DNA from: Serripes groenlandicus
Lineage: Eukaryota; Mollusca; Bivalvia; Cardiida; Cardiidae
DNA length: 64,000 nt
Direction of reading: 5' to 3'
Assembly (NCBI GenBank): GCA_031761405.1
Contig: JASEVX010000011.1
Coordinates: 14,319,609-14,383,608, forward strand
The position numbers and the translations under genes are program-made. The notes under the pieces are model-generated. The model was not told the DNA's origin. It saw only the letters and a list, made by a program, of their open reading frames with translations, and did not search any database. Below, piece by piece: positions 42,820 through 53,240 of the stretch (positions within the stretch are counted from its first letter, which is position 1; every line of letters starts with the position of its first letter).

Positions 42820-43049
42820 AATAACCCTTTCTCACATACAACAAATCTGCAGCATACGACTTTGAAAACATAGTGACGGAAACCTGAAAAATCTCCATAA
42901 AAGATAGCTTAATTGTAAAACAAAGTTGAAAACATTGTGGCCAAAGGTGAAATTGCTCATGATGAGCAATTTCACCATTGGCCACAATGTTTTCAAAAGT
43001 CGTCTGCTGTTATTGCATCAAAATGCGTCTGCAGGTGGGAAAGGGTTAA
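42820..43049. mobile_element. TTAA MITE, complete
   Basis: AATAACCCTTTCTCACATAC to GCAGGTGGGAAAGGGTTAA, with the core AAATTGCTCATGATGAGCAA and flanking GTGGCCAAAGGTG arms. Confidence 0.82.
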
Positions 43050-43199
43050 CTCTTACAATTATGAATATTTAAAATGGACTTGACTAGCTTTGCATTTGGA
43101 AGGGTCAAATGTAAAATATAGCTCCTTAGCGACCGACCATGAGGGCTAGAGTTTTCAAAATCCATTATTTTTGTTTACTTGAACAGACTATGTGTTTTA

Positions 43200-43429
43200 T
43201 TAACCCTTTCCCACATGCAACACATCTGCAGCAGACGACTTTTAAAACTTCTACTTTAGACAAGGAAAATTTCTAGAAACGAAGGTATAATTACTGAAAA
43301 AAACGTTGAAAACGTTGTGTCCAAAGGAGAAATTGCTTATTTTGAACAATTTCTCCTTTTGTCAAAATGTTTTCAAAAGTTGTCTGCTGCAGATGTGTCA
43401 AAATGCATCTTTATTCGGGAAAGGGTCAA
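43200..43429. mobile_element. TTAA MITE
   Basis: TTAACCCTTTCCCACATGCA to TTCGGGAAAGGGTCAA; the right TTAA has mutated to TCAA. Confidence 0.8.
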
Positions 43430-43505
43430 TTGCATCCAAAAATAATAGAAAATAGATTAGGATATGATTTATAAATCCTCATTAAAATTTACTTGTTTGC
43501 AAGAC

Positions 43506-44104
43506 AGTTACAGTTAAGAACATCTTGAAATTGACAAATTTACCGTTCACGCTCCGTTCCGTTCCGTTCCGCTCCGCTCACGTTCTCTTCCGCTCATAAA
43601 GCGTTCACTCATTCATAACATTGTGATTGCTTTTTTCCGTTCCGCTCAGATTGAGCGAAGCATTCATGTGATTGGATTTTTTCGTTCATAATGATTGTTT
43701 CTTTCAGAGCGCAAAATTCCGCTCCGCTCATAAAGCGTTCCAACTACGTTCCAATCACGCTCACGATCAAATCACGTTCCGCTCAGATTGTCAATTACAT
43801 GATGTTCTAAACTGTAAAAACATCTTGAAATTGACAAATCTACCGTTCACGCTCCGCTCCGTTCCGTAACGTTCCGCTCCGCTCACATTCCATTCCGCTC
43901 ATGAAGCGTTCACTCATTCATAACATTGTGATTGCTTTTTTCCGTTCCGCTCAGATTGAGCGAAGCATTCATGTGATTGGATTGTTTCGTTCATAGCGCA
44001 AAATTCCGTTCGCTCATAAAGCGTTCCAACTTCGTTCCAATCACGCTCACGATCCAATCACGTTCCGCTCAGATTGTCAATTTCATGATGTTCTTAACTG
44101 TAGA
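43506..44104. mobile_element. Two tandem GCTCCGCTCC-rich palindromic MITEs
   Basis: The ends are CAGTTAAGAACATCTTGAAA..TTGACAAAT at the left and the complement TTGTCAATTTCATGATGTTC..TTAACTG at the right, flanked by TA on both sides (Tc1/mariner-like target). A middle junction near 43805-43820 (GATGTTCTAAACTGTAAAAA) is a right end running into a left end, so two ~300-bp copies share or abut at one TA. The interiors are dense in GTTCCGCTCCGCTCA and AAGCGTTCA words. Confidence 0.78.
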
Positions 44105-44163
44105 TCATATGATTGTCTTGATATTAGCACAGACCTTTTGTTTCATTCTATGGTTTTGTCCAT

Positions 44164-44371
44164 TTAACCCTATCCAATATATAGACGCTTTTTGATGCTT
44201 CTGCTGCAGACAACTTTTGAAAACACTGTTACAAAAGGAGAAATTTCAACTCTAGCCACAATGGTTTCAACTTTTTGCATTAATTGTACCTTTATTTATA
44301 GAGATTTTCCATGATTTTGTCTATATGTTTTCAAAGACGTCTGCTGCAGATTTGTTGTATTTGTGGTAAAA
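44164..44371. mobile_element. TTAA MITE, right end worn
   Basis: TTAACCCTATCCAATATATA opens it. The core has lost its left arm (GGAGAAATTTCAACTCTAGC). GACGTCTGCTGCAGATTTGT..GTGGTAAAAG is a damaged right end. Confidence 0.72.
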
Positions 44372-44411
44372 GACCACTTCACTGCTCCTTCTCTAGTCAT
44401 CTGGTTTCGTC

Positions 44412-46068
44412 TTTTTAGCTCACCTATGCACTAAGTGCAAGGTGAGCTATTGTGATCACATTTTGTCCGGCGTCCGTCCGTCGTGCGTCGTGCGTCGTGC
44501 GTCGTCCGTCGTCCATCGTCAACATTTGAGCTTGTTAACACTCTACGGGCTACATTTTGCATCCAATCTTCATGAAAGTTTATCAGAACGTTCATCTCCA
44601 TAAAATCTTGGACAAGTTCGAAACTGGGCGATATGAGGTCAAAAACTAGGTCACTAGGTCGAATTGAAGGAAAATCTTGTTAACACTCTGGAGGCCACAT
44701 TTTCAACTTGAGCATATTGAAACTTTATCAGAATGTTTGTCTTGATGATATGTAGGTCAAGTTCGAACATGGGTCACGTTGGGTCAAAAAGTAGGTCACT
44801 AGGTCAAATTGAAGGAAAATCTTGTTAACACTCCAGAGGCCGTAATTTTTGCTTCAGCAGTTTGAAATTTTGTCAAAATGTTTGTCTTAAAAATATCTAG
44901 GTCAAGTTCGAATATGGGTTATGCCGGGTCAAAAACTAAGTCACTAGGTCAAATTGAAAGAAAATCTTGTTAACACTTTTGATGCCGCATTTTTTGCTGC
45001 AGCAGCTTGAAATTTGGTCAGAATGTTTGTCTTAAATATATCTAGGTCAAGTTCAAATATGGGTCATATTGGGTCAGAAACTAGGTCACCAGGCCAAATT
45101 GAGGGAAAATCTTGTTAACTCTGTAGAAGCCGCATGTTTTGCTTCAGCGGCTTGAAATTTGTTCAGAATATTGACCTGGCCAAGTTCGAATATGGGTCAT
45201 GTCGGGTCAAAAACTAGGTCACTAGCCCAAATTGAAAGAAAATCTTTTTTACACTTTGGATGTGGCATTTTTTGCTTCAGTAGCTTGAAATTTTGTCAGA
45301 ATGTTTGTCTTAAAGATATCTAGTTCAAGTTCAAATATGGGTCATATTGGATCAGAAACTAGGTCACTAGGCCAAATTGAGGGAAAATCTTGTTAACTCT
45401 GTAAAAGCTGCATTTTTTGCTTCAGCAATTTGAAATTTGGTCAGAATGTTTGTATAAATGATATCTAGGCCAAGTTCGGATATGGGTCATGCCGGGTTAA
45501 AAACTAGGTCACTAGACCAAATTGAAGGGTTATCATGTTAACACTCCGGATACTGCATTTTTAATTTCAGCATGATAAAACTTTATCAGAATGTTTTTCT
45601 TGATGATATGTAGGCCAAGTTTGAATATGGGTCATGCTGGATCAAAAACTAGGTCACTAGATCAAATTGAAGGAAAATCTTGTGAACACTTTGGATGCCG
45701 CATTGTTTGCTTCAGCAGCTTGAAGTTTGGTCAGAATGTTTGTCTGAATTATATCTAGGTCAAGTTCAAATATGGGTCATATTGGATCAGAAACTAGGTC
45801 AATAAAGGAAAATATTGTTCAAACTCCGGAGGCCGCATTTTTACTTTGAGCAAGTTGAAACTTAGTCAGAATGTTGTCTTGATGATATCTAGTCCATGTT
45901 GGAATATGGGTCATATCAGGTAAAAAATATAGATCACTAGGCCAAATGAAGGAAAGTATTGTTAACACTGTGGAGGTTGCATTCAGAATAATTGTCTTGA
46001 TGTGTTTTGCATTGCAGTACATTGTATAATTAAGGTGAGCGATCCAGGGCCATCATGGCCCTCTTGTT
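44412..46068 (+). mobile_element. Helentron-like non-coding repeat (AGCTCACCT family) abutting exon 4
   Basis: It starts TTTTTAGCTCACCTATGCAC with a hairpin (AGCTCACCT..AGGTGAGCT), then GTCCGTCCGTCGTGCGTC. About eight ~155-bp units follow (TCTAGGTCAAGTTCGAATAT..AACTAGGTCACTAGG..AAATCTTGTTAACACT). At the end come AGGTGAGC, the inverse of the 5' subterminal motif, the hairpin GGGCCATCATGGCCC and TCTTGTT. Only TTCTTTACAG separates its end from exon 4. Confidence 0.8.
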
Positions 46069-46078
46069 TTCTTTACAG

Positions 46079-46228
46079 GTTAATGTTGTTAGAGATTTAA
46101 GACAACTTATTTACAGGGGAGATCCAGAAGATGATGATGATAAAATAGCCTTAGAAAAAGTGAATCTACGCAGGATAAGAGAGAGCCCAGCATTGCCAGA
46201 AGCCCCACCTGGTCTCACTCAGAATCAG
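46079..46228 (+). CDS. ARHGEF10: ARHGEF10-like exon 4: segment before the DH domain
   Basis: Exactly 50 codons in phase 0 between acceptor TTTTCTTTACAG and donor CAG/GTAGGA. It starts VNVVRDLRQLIYRGDPEDDD, continues DKIALEKVNLRRIRESPALP and ends with EAPPGLTQNQ. The LxxLI followed by an acidic run and EKVNLRR looks like a conserved linker just before the catalytic domain; its function is unknown. The acceptor's pyrimidine tract is CTCTTGTT, the last bases of the preceding Helentron-like repeat, plus TTCTTTACAG. Confidence 0.88.
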
Positions 46229-46257
46229 GTAGGACAACTCTTCTGTGTGCTTTATTA

Positions 46258-46490
46258 TTATACCCCCTTCGGAAGCCATATGTCGCTCGGTCGGAAGTCA
46301 TATTTTGTCCGGCCTATTTCTTACAAACCACTTGGTGGAATTCAATAAAATTTTACATGAAGCTTCTATACCAAAAGGAGATGTGCATATCCTAAAGGGG
46401 TTACAATTGCATGTTATTTTACAGAGTTATGGCCCGTTTACTGGGCCTCCTTTCATGAGCCAGAAAATGGTTTATATTCCCTTTCTCTTC
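46258..46490 (+). mobile_element. CCCTTCG-family repeat in intron 4
   Basis: ATTATACCCCCTTCGGAAGC, TCATATTTTGTCCGGCCTAT..TTCTTACAAACCA, TTTTACATGAAGCTTCTATA and GAGTTATGGCCCGTTTACTG match the minus-strand element at 11396-11640. Confidence 0.65.
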
Positions 46491-46568
46491 ATATTTCCAA
46501 TGCTGTATCAAACTCATTTTCTAGATGTTCTCAAAGAAATAGTGGGTCTAAAAATACCATATCAGGTT

Positions 46569-47673
46569 TTTTAGCTCTACTGGCCAAAGGCCAGAAGGGC
46601 TTATGTCGTGGTGATTTGTCCGTCGTCCGTGCGTGCGTGCGTCCGTGCGTCCGTCCGTAAACAATTCCTTGTTAACACGATACAGTCTTCACTTTTGATT
46701 GTATCTCAACTAAACTTATACAGTAGTTAGATATCCATGAGAGCTCGGTTCCTTTCGAAAACCAGCCAGATCCGCCCATGCATGACTGGATTATGGCCCT
46801 TGAAATGGTCAAAATTGCTATTAAAGAGCTTGTTAACACGATACAGTCTTCTTTTTTTATTGTATCTCAACCAAACTTATACAGTAGTTAGATATCCATG
46901 AGAGCTCTGTTCCTTTTGAAAACCAGCCAGATCCGCCCATGCATGACTGGATTATGGCCCTTGAAATGGTCAAAATTGCTATAAAAGAGCTTGTTAACAC
47001 GATACAGTCTTCTTTTATTATTGTATCTCAACCAAACTTATACACTAGTTAGATATCCATGAGAGCTCTGTTCCTTTTGAAAACCAGCCAGATCCGCCCA
47101 TGCATGACTGGATTATGGCCCTTGAAATGGTCAAAATTGCTATAAAAGAGCTTGTTAACACGATACAGTCTTCTTTTTTTAATGTATTTCAACCAAACTT
47201 ATACAGTAGTTAGATATCCATGAGAGCTCGGTTCCTTTCGAAAACCAGAGGCTCCATTTACTATCTGATCTTCACCAAACTTAGATAGTAGTTAAATATT
47301 GATGAGAGCTTGGTTCCTTTCGTAAACCAGCCAGATCCGCCCATGCAAGACTGGATTATGGCCCTTGAAATTGTCCAAATTGCTATAATTGAGCATGTGA
47401 ACACAATAGAGGCTCCATTTACTATCTGATCTTCACCAAACTTAGATAGTAGTTAAATATTGATGAGAGCTTGGTTCCTTTTGAAAATCAGCCAGATCCG
47501 CCCATGCAAGACTGGATTATGGTCCATGAAATTGTAAAAATTGCTATAATACAGCTTGTGAACACAAAAGAGCCTCCATTTACTATCCGATCTTCACCAT
47601 ACATACATGCTCTGGATTGAAAAAGACCAAAGAACCATACCAGTAGAGCATAGGCCCTCATGGGCCTCTTGTT
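46569..47673 (+). mobile_element. Helentron-like non-coding repeat (ACTGGCC family), second copy
   Basis: It has the same TTTTTAGCTCTACTGGCC start and CCAGTAGAGC/GGCCCTCATGGGCC/TCTTGTT end as the element at 30151-31082, with more tandem core units. Comparing the two shows units gained or lost within the core while the ends stay fixed. Confidence 0.8.
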
Positions 47674-47678
47674 TAAAT

Positions 47679-47901
47679 AACCCTTTCCCACATACAGATG
47701 CTTTCTGATGCTTCTCCAGTAGAGACTTTTGAAACATTGTGACATGAGGAGTAATGGCTCAAAACAAGTAACTTCTCCTTTTGCCAAAATGTTTTCGACT
47801 ATTTTCAGTAATTATACCTTCATTTATACAGATTTTCCGTGTCCTGCTTAAACAATTTCACAGTCATCGGCTGCAGATATGTTGTATGTGGGAAAGGGTT
47901 A
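47679..47901. mobile_element. TTAA MITE
   Basis: AATAACCCTTTCCCACATAC to TTGTATGTGGGAAAGGGTTAA; it begins six bases after the end of the Helentron-like repeat. Confidence 0.8.
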
Positions 47902-47959
47902 AAGTTACATAATTAGTTATTAAATGGAGAGAATTTCCTCAATTGTAGATTACAGAATA

Positions 47960-48060
47960 TTTTTTAACCCCTTTCCACATGCAACAAATCTGCAGCAGAC
48001 AACTTTGCAAAGATATGCAATAAGATTAAAAATATCTTAAAATACAAATACAATTATATA
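47960..48060. mobile_element. TTAA MITE left-end fragment
   Basis: TTTTTAACCCCTTTCCACAT and CTGCAGCAGACAACTTTGCA, then unrelated AT-rich sequence. Confidence 0.6.
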
Positions 48061-48149
48061 ATTTAGTTTAAAAATTTCTAGCAACGCTAGCTGTCATACA
48101 GGCGTCTTATTCCAATGCCACATGGTGAGACATCTTTCGAAACACATTA

Positions 48150-48345
48150 GAGGACTAGAAAAGGAAGAGTAAACGGGTCTTGATTCCTCAATATCTCTGT
48201 TAGCATTCATTAAAATCTATGTTGTGGGTACTCAAAAGAATCCTTTCACTGAGACGATTCTTTTGAGTACCCACAACGAAGGGTTTTGAAGTCAAATAAG
48301 GTTTTTAGAAAATGAAAAACTCCACTTATTTACTGCTCTGAATAA
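48150..48345. mobile_element. GTACTCAAAAGA palindromic MITE
   Basis: The stem TATGTTGTGGGTACTCAAAA..GAATC pairs with GATTCTTTTGAGTACCCACA..AC. The outer parts are AGGAAGAGTAAACGGGTCTT and TTTAGAAAATGAAAAACTCC. Confidence 0.75.
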
Positions 48346-48446
48346 AATTTGTCATATTTCTGTTTCTTGATAATCTAAAAAACAAAAAATCTGCCTGAAA
48401 TGTCCATGGAAAGTTTATCATTTTGTTTAAAATTGTTTCAGATAAG

Positions 48447-48728
48447 CCGAGCCCCGGTAGCTCAGTCGGTAGTGACGCGGGCTGTCAATCCAGGGGTTGT
48501 GAGTTTGAATCCCGGCTCGGCCAACTTTCTTCCCGACGATTGACAAAAGTCAATGCGACATGCGTCATTCGTCTTCAACCAATGTGCTAAGTCTATGTGG
48601 AAAAGCAGCCAGTTGCTTGGGAAGATTGTTGTGTGGAGGAGTACCCAGGAAATGCATGAGTAGGTGAACTGGCCGCAGTGATATAACTGAGAAATTGTTA
48701 AAAACGGCGTTAAACCCCAATCAATCAA
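48447..48728 (+). mobile_element. tRNA-derived SINE inserted across the exon-5 splice acceptor
   Basis: The head CCGAGCCCCGGTAGCTCAGT..AGTGACGCGGGCTG and B box GGTTGTGAGTTTGAATCCC are intact. The 3' domain ACTGGCCGCAGTGATATAAC..AAAAACGGCGTTAAACCCC ends in (AATC)n. The 13-bp direct repeat TGTTTCAGATAAG flanks it at 48434-48446 and 48729-48741. That repeat contains the acceptor AG and the first five bases of exon 5. Confidence 0.93.
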
Positions 48729-48736
48729 TGTTTCAG

Positions 48737-48814
48737 ATAAGGTTACGGGGTGTCTTACAAAGTTTGATTGACAGTGAAAAGAACTACATAACTTCTCTAG
48801 ACAGACTAGTAAAG
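48737..48814 (+). CDS. ARHGEF10: ARHGEF10-like exon 5: start of the DH (RhoGEF) domain
   Basis: 26 codons in phase 0 between acceptor ATGTTTCAG and donor AAG/GTAAGT. It reads IRLRGVLQSLIDSEKNYITS and LDRLVK. The pattern R-x-x-L-x-x-S-E-x-x-Y-(I/V)-x-x-L-x-x-L is conserved region 1 of the Dbl homology domain, the helix that contacts switch I of the Rho GTPase; its invariant glutamate is present (E in DSEK). The 3' splice site is duplicated 295 bp upstream by a SINE. If the upstream copy were used, the SINE would enter the message. Confidence 0.93.
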
Positions 48815-48844
48815 GTAAGTTGGTATGCATAAAACTCGAACATC

Positions 48845-48990
48845 TTTTTAGCTCGACTTTTGAAAAAACGAGAGCTATTGTCATGATCCTGGCGTCATCA
48901 GGTGTGGTCGTCCGGTGGGGGCGGCGGCGGCATGGTCGTCGGGTTAAGGATTAAGGTCTGTGCTGTACGTGGTGCTATTGTTTAGTGATT
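48845..48990 (+). mobile_element. 5' fragment of a Helentron-like repeat (AGCTCGACTTTTGAAAA family)
   Basis: TTTTTAGCTCGACTTTTGAA with AAAAACGAGAGCTA as inverted partner, then GGCGTCATCAGGTGTGGTCG and a GGCGGCGGC run. The rest is missing. Confidence 0.55.
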
Positions 48991-49386
48991 TGGCCACCGG
49001 CCCAAACACAATACACATCATAATTATAACAAACAGGTAGGTGACATACACATATAACACGCATATAAAGGTATCTTTCTAGTGGATAAAAAAAATACAT
49101 TCCTAATTGTTCCTTTCGTTTGGCTCTAAACAGTAGAATTTTTCAATAGTAGGATTACTACAAAAACATGTTGGTATATATAAATTAACCTCGTATCATT
49201 ATATGCTTTACATTCAAGTATAAAATGGTACTCTGTTTCAACAGACTGACAACACATGGGAAATAAACGTTCAATGCGATCCAATCCCAGATGTCGTCAG
49301 CCCTTTTCAATTATGAGGCAATATGATAGTTCTAAAGGTTGCCAATGCCCTTCGGAAATTCCTCACATTACACATTGCATAATTAT

Positions 49387-50571
49387 TAGGGATGGGAACG
49401 AGTACCGATATTAGTACTCGGGTACTCGTGAACTCTTCCGATCGAGTACTCGGGTACTCGCAAGAAATCACATTGTGTAAATTCGTTCATCAAACGTCTT
49501 GTCTCTCAGAATAGTATTGTCCTCGTGCACTTAATTTGAATTGATTTTATAAGAACAAACATGCGTTTGTTTTCATCTCTACGTTTAATATTTGATATTT
49601 GAAAAAAAATAGTTGTTTTATTTTTGAAAACAAAATTCAACAAATACATCCAGAATTTGCATTGTCGTAAACATCCAAACGTTTGGGTGCAGACTGTATA
49701 TCTCTTTAAAAGTCGTGGGGGGAAAAGCAAGTCAAATGATGGATGGAAAACAATACCAAGAAATTAGAATGATAAACAATACATTTAATAAAAGAATATT
49801 TTTTATCATCTATGAAAATAAGGAACAAAAATCAACAATCAGAATGTTTTTTTATTATTTTCGGTTTTCGAAATAACCGGTGTCCGTAATATGTGCACTA
49901 CATGCATTTAACTGACTTGTCGTCTGCTGTGCGCTTGAAATGTTTCCAGACGGCGGATTTAGCAGGAGGCATGGTTGTAATTTTGTTGTTTTCCTTTCGT
50001 TCGAATAGATAAGAATGATTGCAGATTGTTCTAATGATTTGACGAACAATTACTCAAACAATTGCAACAGTTCTTATCGAATCATATTGATGTGTATTTC
50101 TTACAACTATCGAATTTAAAACGTGTCGCCAATTGAAAGAAAGACTATTACGACGAAAGTGTGAAAAACCTACGGCCCTCCCTGTTTGACATGTTGTTTG
50201 ACATATGGTTGCTAATTGACTGAAGATTATATTGATATCGCTGATTACCTGTTTGTTACGTTGTTCGTAAAGGACTCGCGATTGCAATCAAATCGCCAAT
50301 TAAAATGGATTAAGTCCCATCTTCAGACGAAAAGGTGTTAGCTGTTTGTTTAATTTACATTCACCGCTGATATACCGACTTCTTTAATAACTCAATAAGA
50401 AAAATAGATTCAATACATTTTAAGTTTTTATTTACCTTAACATACTTTTATCAGATGAAAGATAGAAAAAATGTAAAATAAATAATCGAGTACTCGAATA
50501 CCTATTTTGATAACCGGTACTCGGACGTCCGACCGAGTACTCGGGTACTCGCGTACTCGGTCCCATCCCTA
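49387..50571 (-). mobile_element. Non-autonomous hAT element, 1,185 bp, 8-bp target duplication
   Basis: TAGGGATGGGAACGAGTACC at the left and the complement of AGGGATGGGACCGAGTACGC at the right are typical hAT ends. The 8-bp duplication ATAATTAT is exact at both sides (49379-49386 and 50572-50579). Subterminal CGAGTACTCGGGTACTCG repeats occur at both ends. It keeps only a BED-finger relic of the transposase and must depend on another copy. Confidence 0.92.
49861..49972 (-). pseudogene. BED zinc-finger relic of hAT transposase
   Basis: From ATG at 49972 the minus strand reads MPPAKSAVWKHFKRTADDKS and VKCM, then a TAG, then CTYYGHRLFRK-like sequence. The K-S-x-V-W-x-(H/Y)-F and C-x-x-C spacing is the start of a BED finger, the DNA-binding domain at the N-terminus of many hAT transposases. 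It is broken by the stop, and the distal histidine part and the catalytic domain were not found. Confidence 0.75.
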
Positions 50572-50639
50572 ATAATTATACATGTATACTTATTTTGCTG
50601 TAATTTGCATAATCAAAATAAGTAAATGTAGAAATAAGT

Positions 50640-50880
50640 AATGACACACATTTCGCTTTGACATCTGATGCCTTTGTGTCTTAGGGTTTTTGAAAACATG
50701 AAGGAAAAAGTGGAAATAATTTATTTTGAAAACATCTAGGCAACGCTACGGAAAATCTCTATAAGTAAAATTAAAATAGTTGAATAAAGTATAAGCAATT
50801 GCTTCATTTAATGATGGATTAAAGAAGTTGTCTGCTGCAGATTCTTCAAAATGCATCTGCACTTTGGAAAGGTTGAAAAT
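50640..50880. mobile_element. Very worn TTAA MITE
   Basis: TGAAAACATGAAGGAAAAAG, AAAATCTCTATAAGTAAAAT and TTGTCTGCTGCAGATTCTTC..ACTTTGGAAAGG are in order but the ends are lost. Confidence 0.5.
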
Positions 50881-50937
50881 AACATACCAGATATTGTATA
50901 TATACCTTTCAGCGTTTGCTCTGTTGTTTTACAATTG

Positions 50938-52115
50938 GATGCATACATATTTATTTATGTGTCTCCTGCCTTGATAGGGAGATAAATAGGGATTGTGATG
51001 CATACATGTATATATTTATATGTCTTCTGCCTTGATAGGGAGATAAATAGGGATTGTGATGCATACATGTATATATTTATATGTCTTCTGCCTTGATAGG
51101 GAGATAAATAGGGATTTTGATGCATACATGTATATATTTATATGTCTCCTGCCTTGAGAGGGAGATAAATAGGGATTTTGAAGCATACATGTATATATTT
51201 ATATGTCTCCTGCCTTGAGAGGGAGATAAATAGGGATTTTGATGCATACATGTATATATTTATATGTCTTCTGCCTTGATAGGGAGATAAATAGGGATTG
51301 TGATGCATACATGTACATATTTATATGTCTCCTGCCTTGAGAGGGAGATAAATAGGGATTTTGATGCATACATGTATATATTTATATGTCTTCTGCCTTG
51401 ATAGGGAGATAAATAGGGATTGTGATGCATACATGTATTTATTTATATGTCTTCTGCCTTGATAGGGAGATAAATAGGGATTGTGATGCATACATATTTA
51501 TGTATATGTCTTCTGCCTTAATAGGGAGATAAATAGGGATTGTGATGCATACATGTACTTATTTATATGTCTCCTGCCTTGAGAGGGAGATAAATAGGGA
51601 TTTTGATGCATACATGTATATATTTATATGTATTCTGCCTTGATAGGGAGATAAATAGGGATTTTGATGCATACATGTATATATTTATATGTCTCCTGCC
51701 TTGAGAGGGAGATAAATAGGGATTTTGATGCATACATGTACTTATTTATATGTCTCCTGCCTTGAGATGGAGATAAATAGGGATTTTGATGCATACATGT
51801 ATATATTTATATGTCTTCTGCCTTGATAGGGAGATAAATAGGGATTGTGATGCATATATGTATATATTTATATGTCTCCTGCCTTGAGAGGGAGATAAAT
51901 AGGGATTTTGATGCATACATGTATATATTTATATGTCTTCTGCCTTTTTAGGGAGATAAATAGGGATTTTGATGCATACATGTATATATTTATATGTCTT
52001 CTGCCTTGATAGGGAGATAAATAGGGATTTTAATGCATATACATGTATTTATTTATATGTCACCTACCTAGACAGGGAGATAAATAGGGATTGTGATGCA
52101 TACATGTATTTATTT
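50938..52115. repeat. 61-bp minisatellite, left block (about 19 copies)
   Basis: The unit is GATGCATACATGTATATATT..TATATGTCT(C/T)CTGCCTTGA..AGGGAGATAAATAGGGATT(T/G)T with little divergence. The same array resumes at 52612 after a ~500-bp insert. Confidence 0.93.
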
Positions 52116-52611
52116 AATGCTAAATGATGAGATACCGAGTTCTATCAGTGAGATATAATCCATATCACCCACACTGTGAGTGATATAGGTATGACGTCAT
52201 TTTCCTAGTTTCCGGTCATGTTATACTACACACGTTATAGGCCTATATATAAAGAAATACGTAATGGGTATATTATTAGATCGGATACAAGCATTGTCAT
52301 GTGATAAAAACCTTATCTTAGCTATACCCATGTATAATATTTAACAAATCAGACTTATTGTCATTGTCTGACATTGTGTAGTAAACAAATACATTCACAC
52401 AGATTTGTCCGTGTGTGAACAGGTACGAAGACACCAAATAGTTCCATTATTTCATCATCAATTATCATAAAATAAAAAGAAAATTTGTTTGTTTTGAGTG
52501 GATATGGAATATATTTCAAATTGAAGTGATACAATTTTAACATTTTAAATTGTATCACTTCTCGATGAGATATATTCCATATCCACTCAAAACAAACAAA
52601 TATCCTCTATT
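52116..52611. mobile_element. ~500-bp insert within the 61-bp minisatellite, with long hairpin
   Basis: The right part is a hairpin: TGTTTTGAGTGGATATGGAA..ATTGAAGTGATACAATTT pairs with AAATTGTATCACTTC..TTCCATATCCACTCAAAACA (about 52489-52605). The left part has GATACCGAGTTCTATCAGTG..ATATCACCCACACTGTGAGT. No matching repeat copy was seen in the window, so its nature is open. Target duplications are hidden by the host repeat. Confidence 0.6.
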
Positions 52612-53150
52612 TACAGGGAGATAAGAAGGGATTTTGATGCATACATGTATTTATTTATATGTCTCCTACCTTGACAGGGAGATAAATAGGGATTTTGATG
52701 GATACATGTACTTATTTATATGTCTCCTACCTAGACAGGGAGATAAATAGGGATTTTGATGCATACATGTATTTATTTATATGTCTCCTACCTTGACAGG
52801 GAGATAAATAGGGATTTTGATGCATACATGTACTTATTTATATGTCTCCTGCCTTGACAGGGAGATAAATAGGGATTTTGATGCATACATGTATTTATTT
52901 ATATGTCTCCTACCTTGACAGGGAGATACATAGGGATTTTGATGCATACATGTACTTATTTATATGTCTTCTGCCTTGATAGGAGATGGCCCCTGCCTTA
53001 ACAGGGAGATAAATAGAGATTTTGATGCATACATGTACTTATTTATATGTCTCCTGCCTTGACAGGGAGATAAATAGGGATTTTGATGCATACATGTATT
53101 TATTTATGTGTCTCCTGCCTTGGCAGGGAGATATATAGGGATAATATTTA
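52612..53150. repeat. 61-bp minisatellite, right block (about 9 copies)
   Basis: It has the same unit as at 50938 but mostly the CTTGACAGGGAG and ATGTA(C/T)TTATTTATATG variants, so the two blocks have separate variant histories. A broken unit lies at 52970-52995. Confidence 0.92.
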
Positions 53151-53240
53151 TATAATCTGTCCCAGGCATGTTTTCACTTCGGACATATTTGCAGATGATC
53201 ATGTGTTTCTATGAACCCTCTTATCTATATATATAACTAG

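Noticed and set aside
47488..47787. 99-codon minus-strand frame (and its twin at 30831-31070)
   Set aside because: Both are the same stretch of a non-coding Helentron-like repeat read backwards; no domain.
48449..48525. tRNA gene (A and B boxes at 48449, 29388 and 27521)
   Set aside because: These are SINE heads: they continue into a conserved body and (AATC)n tail, have target duplications, and do not close as a cloverleaf.
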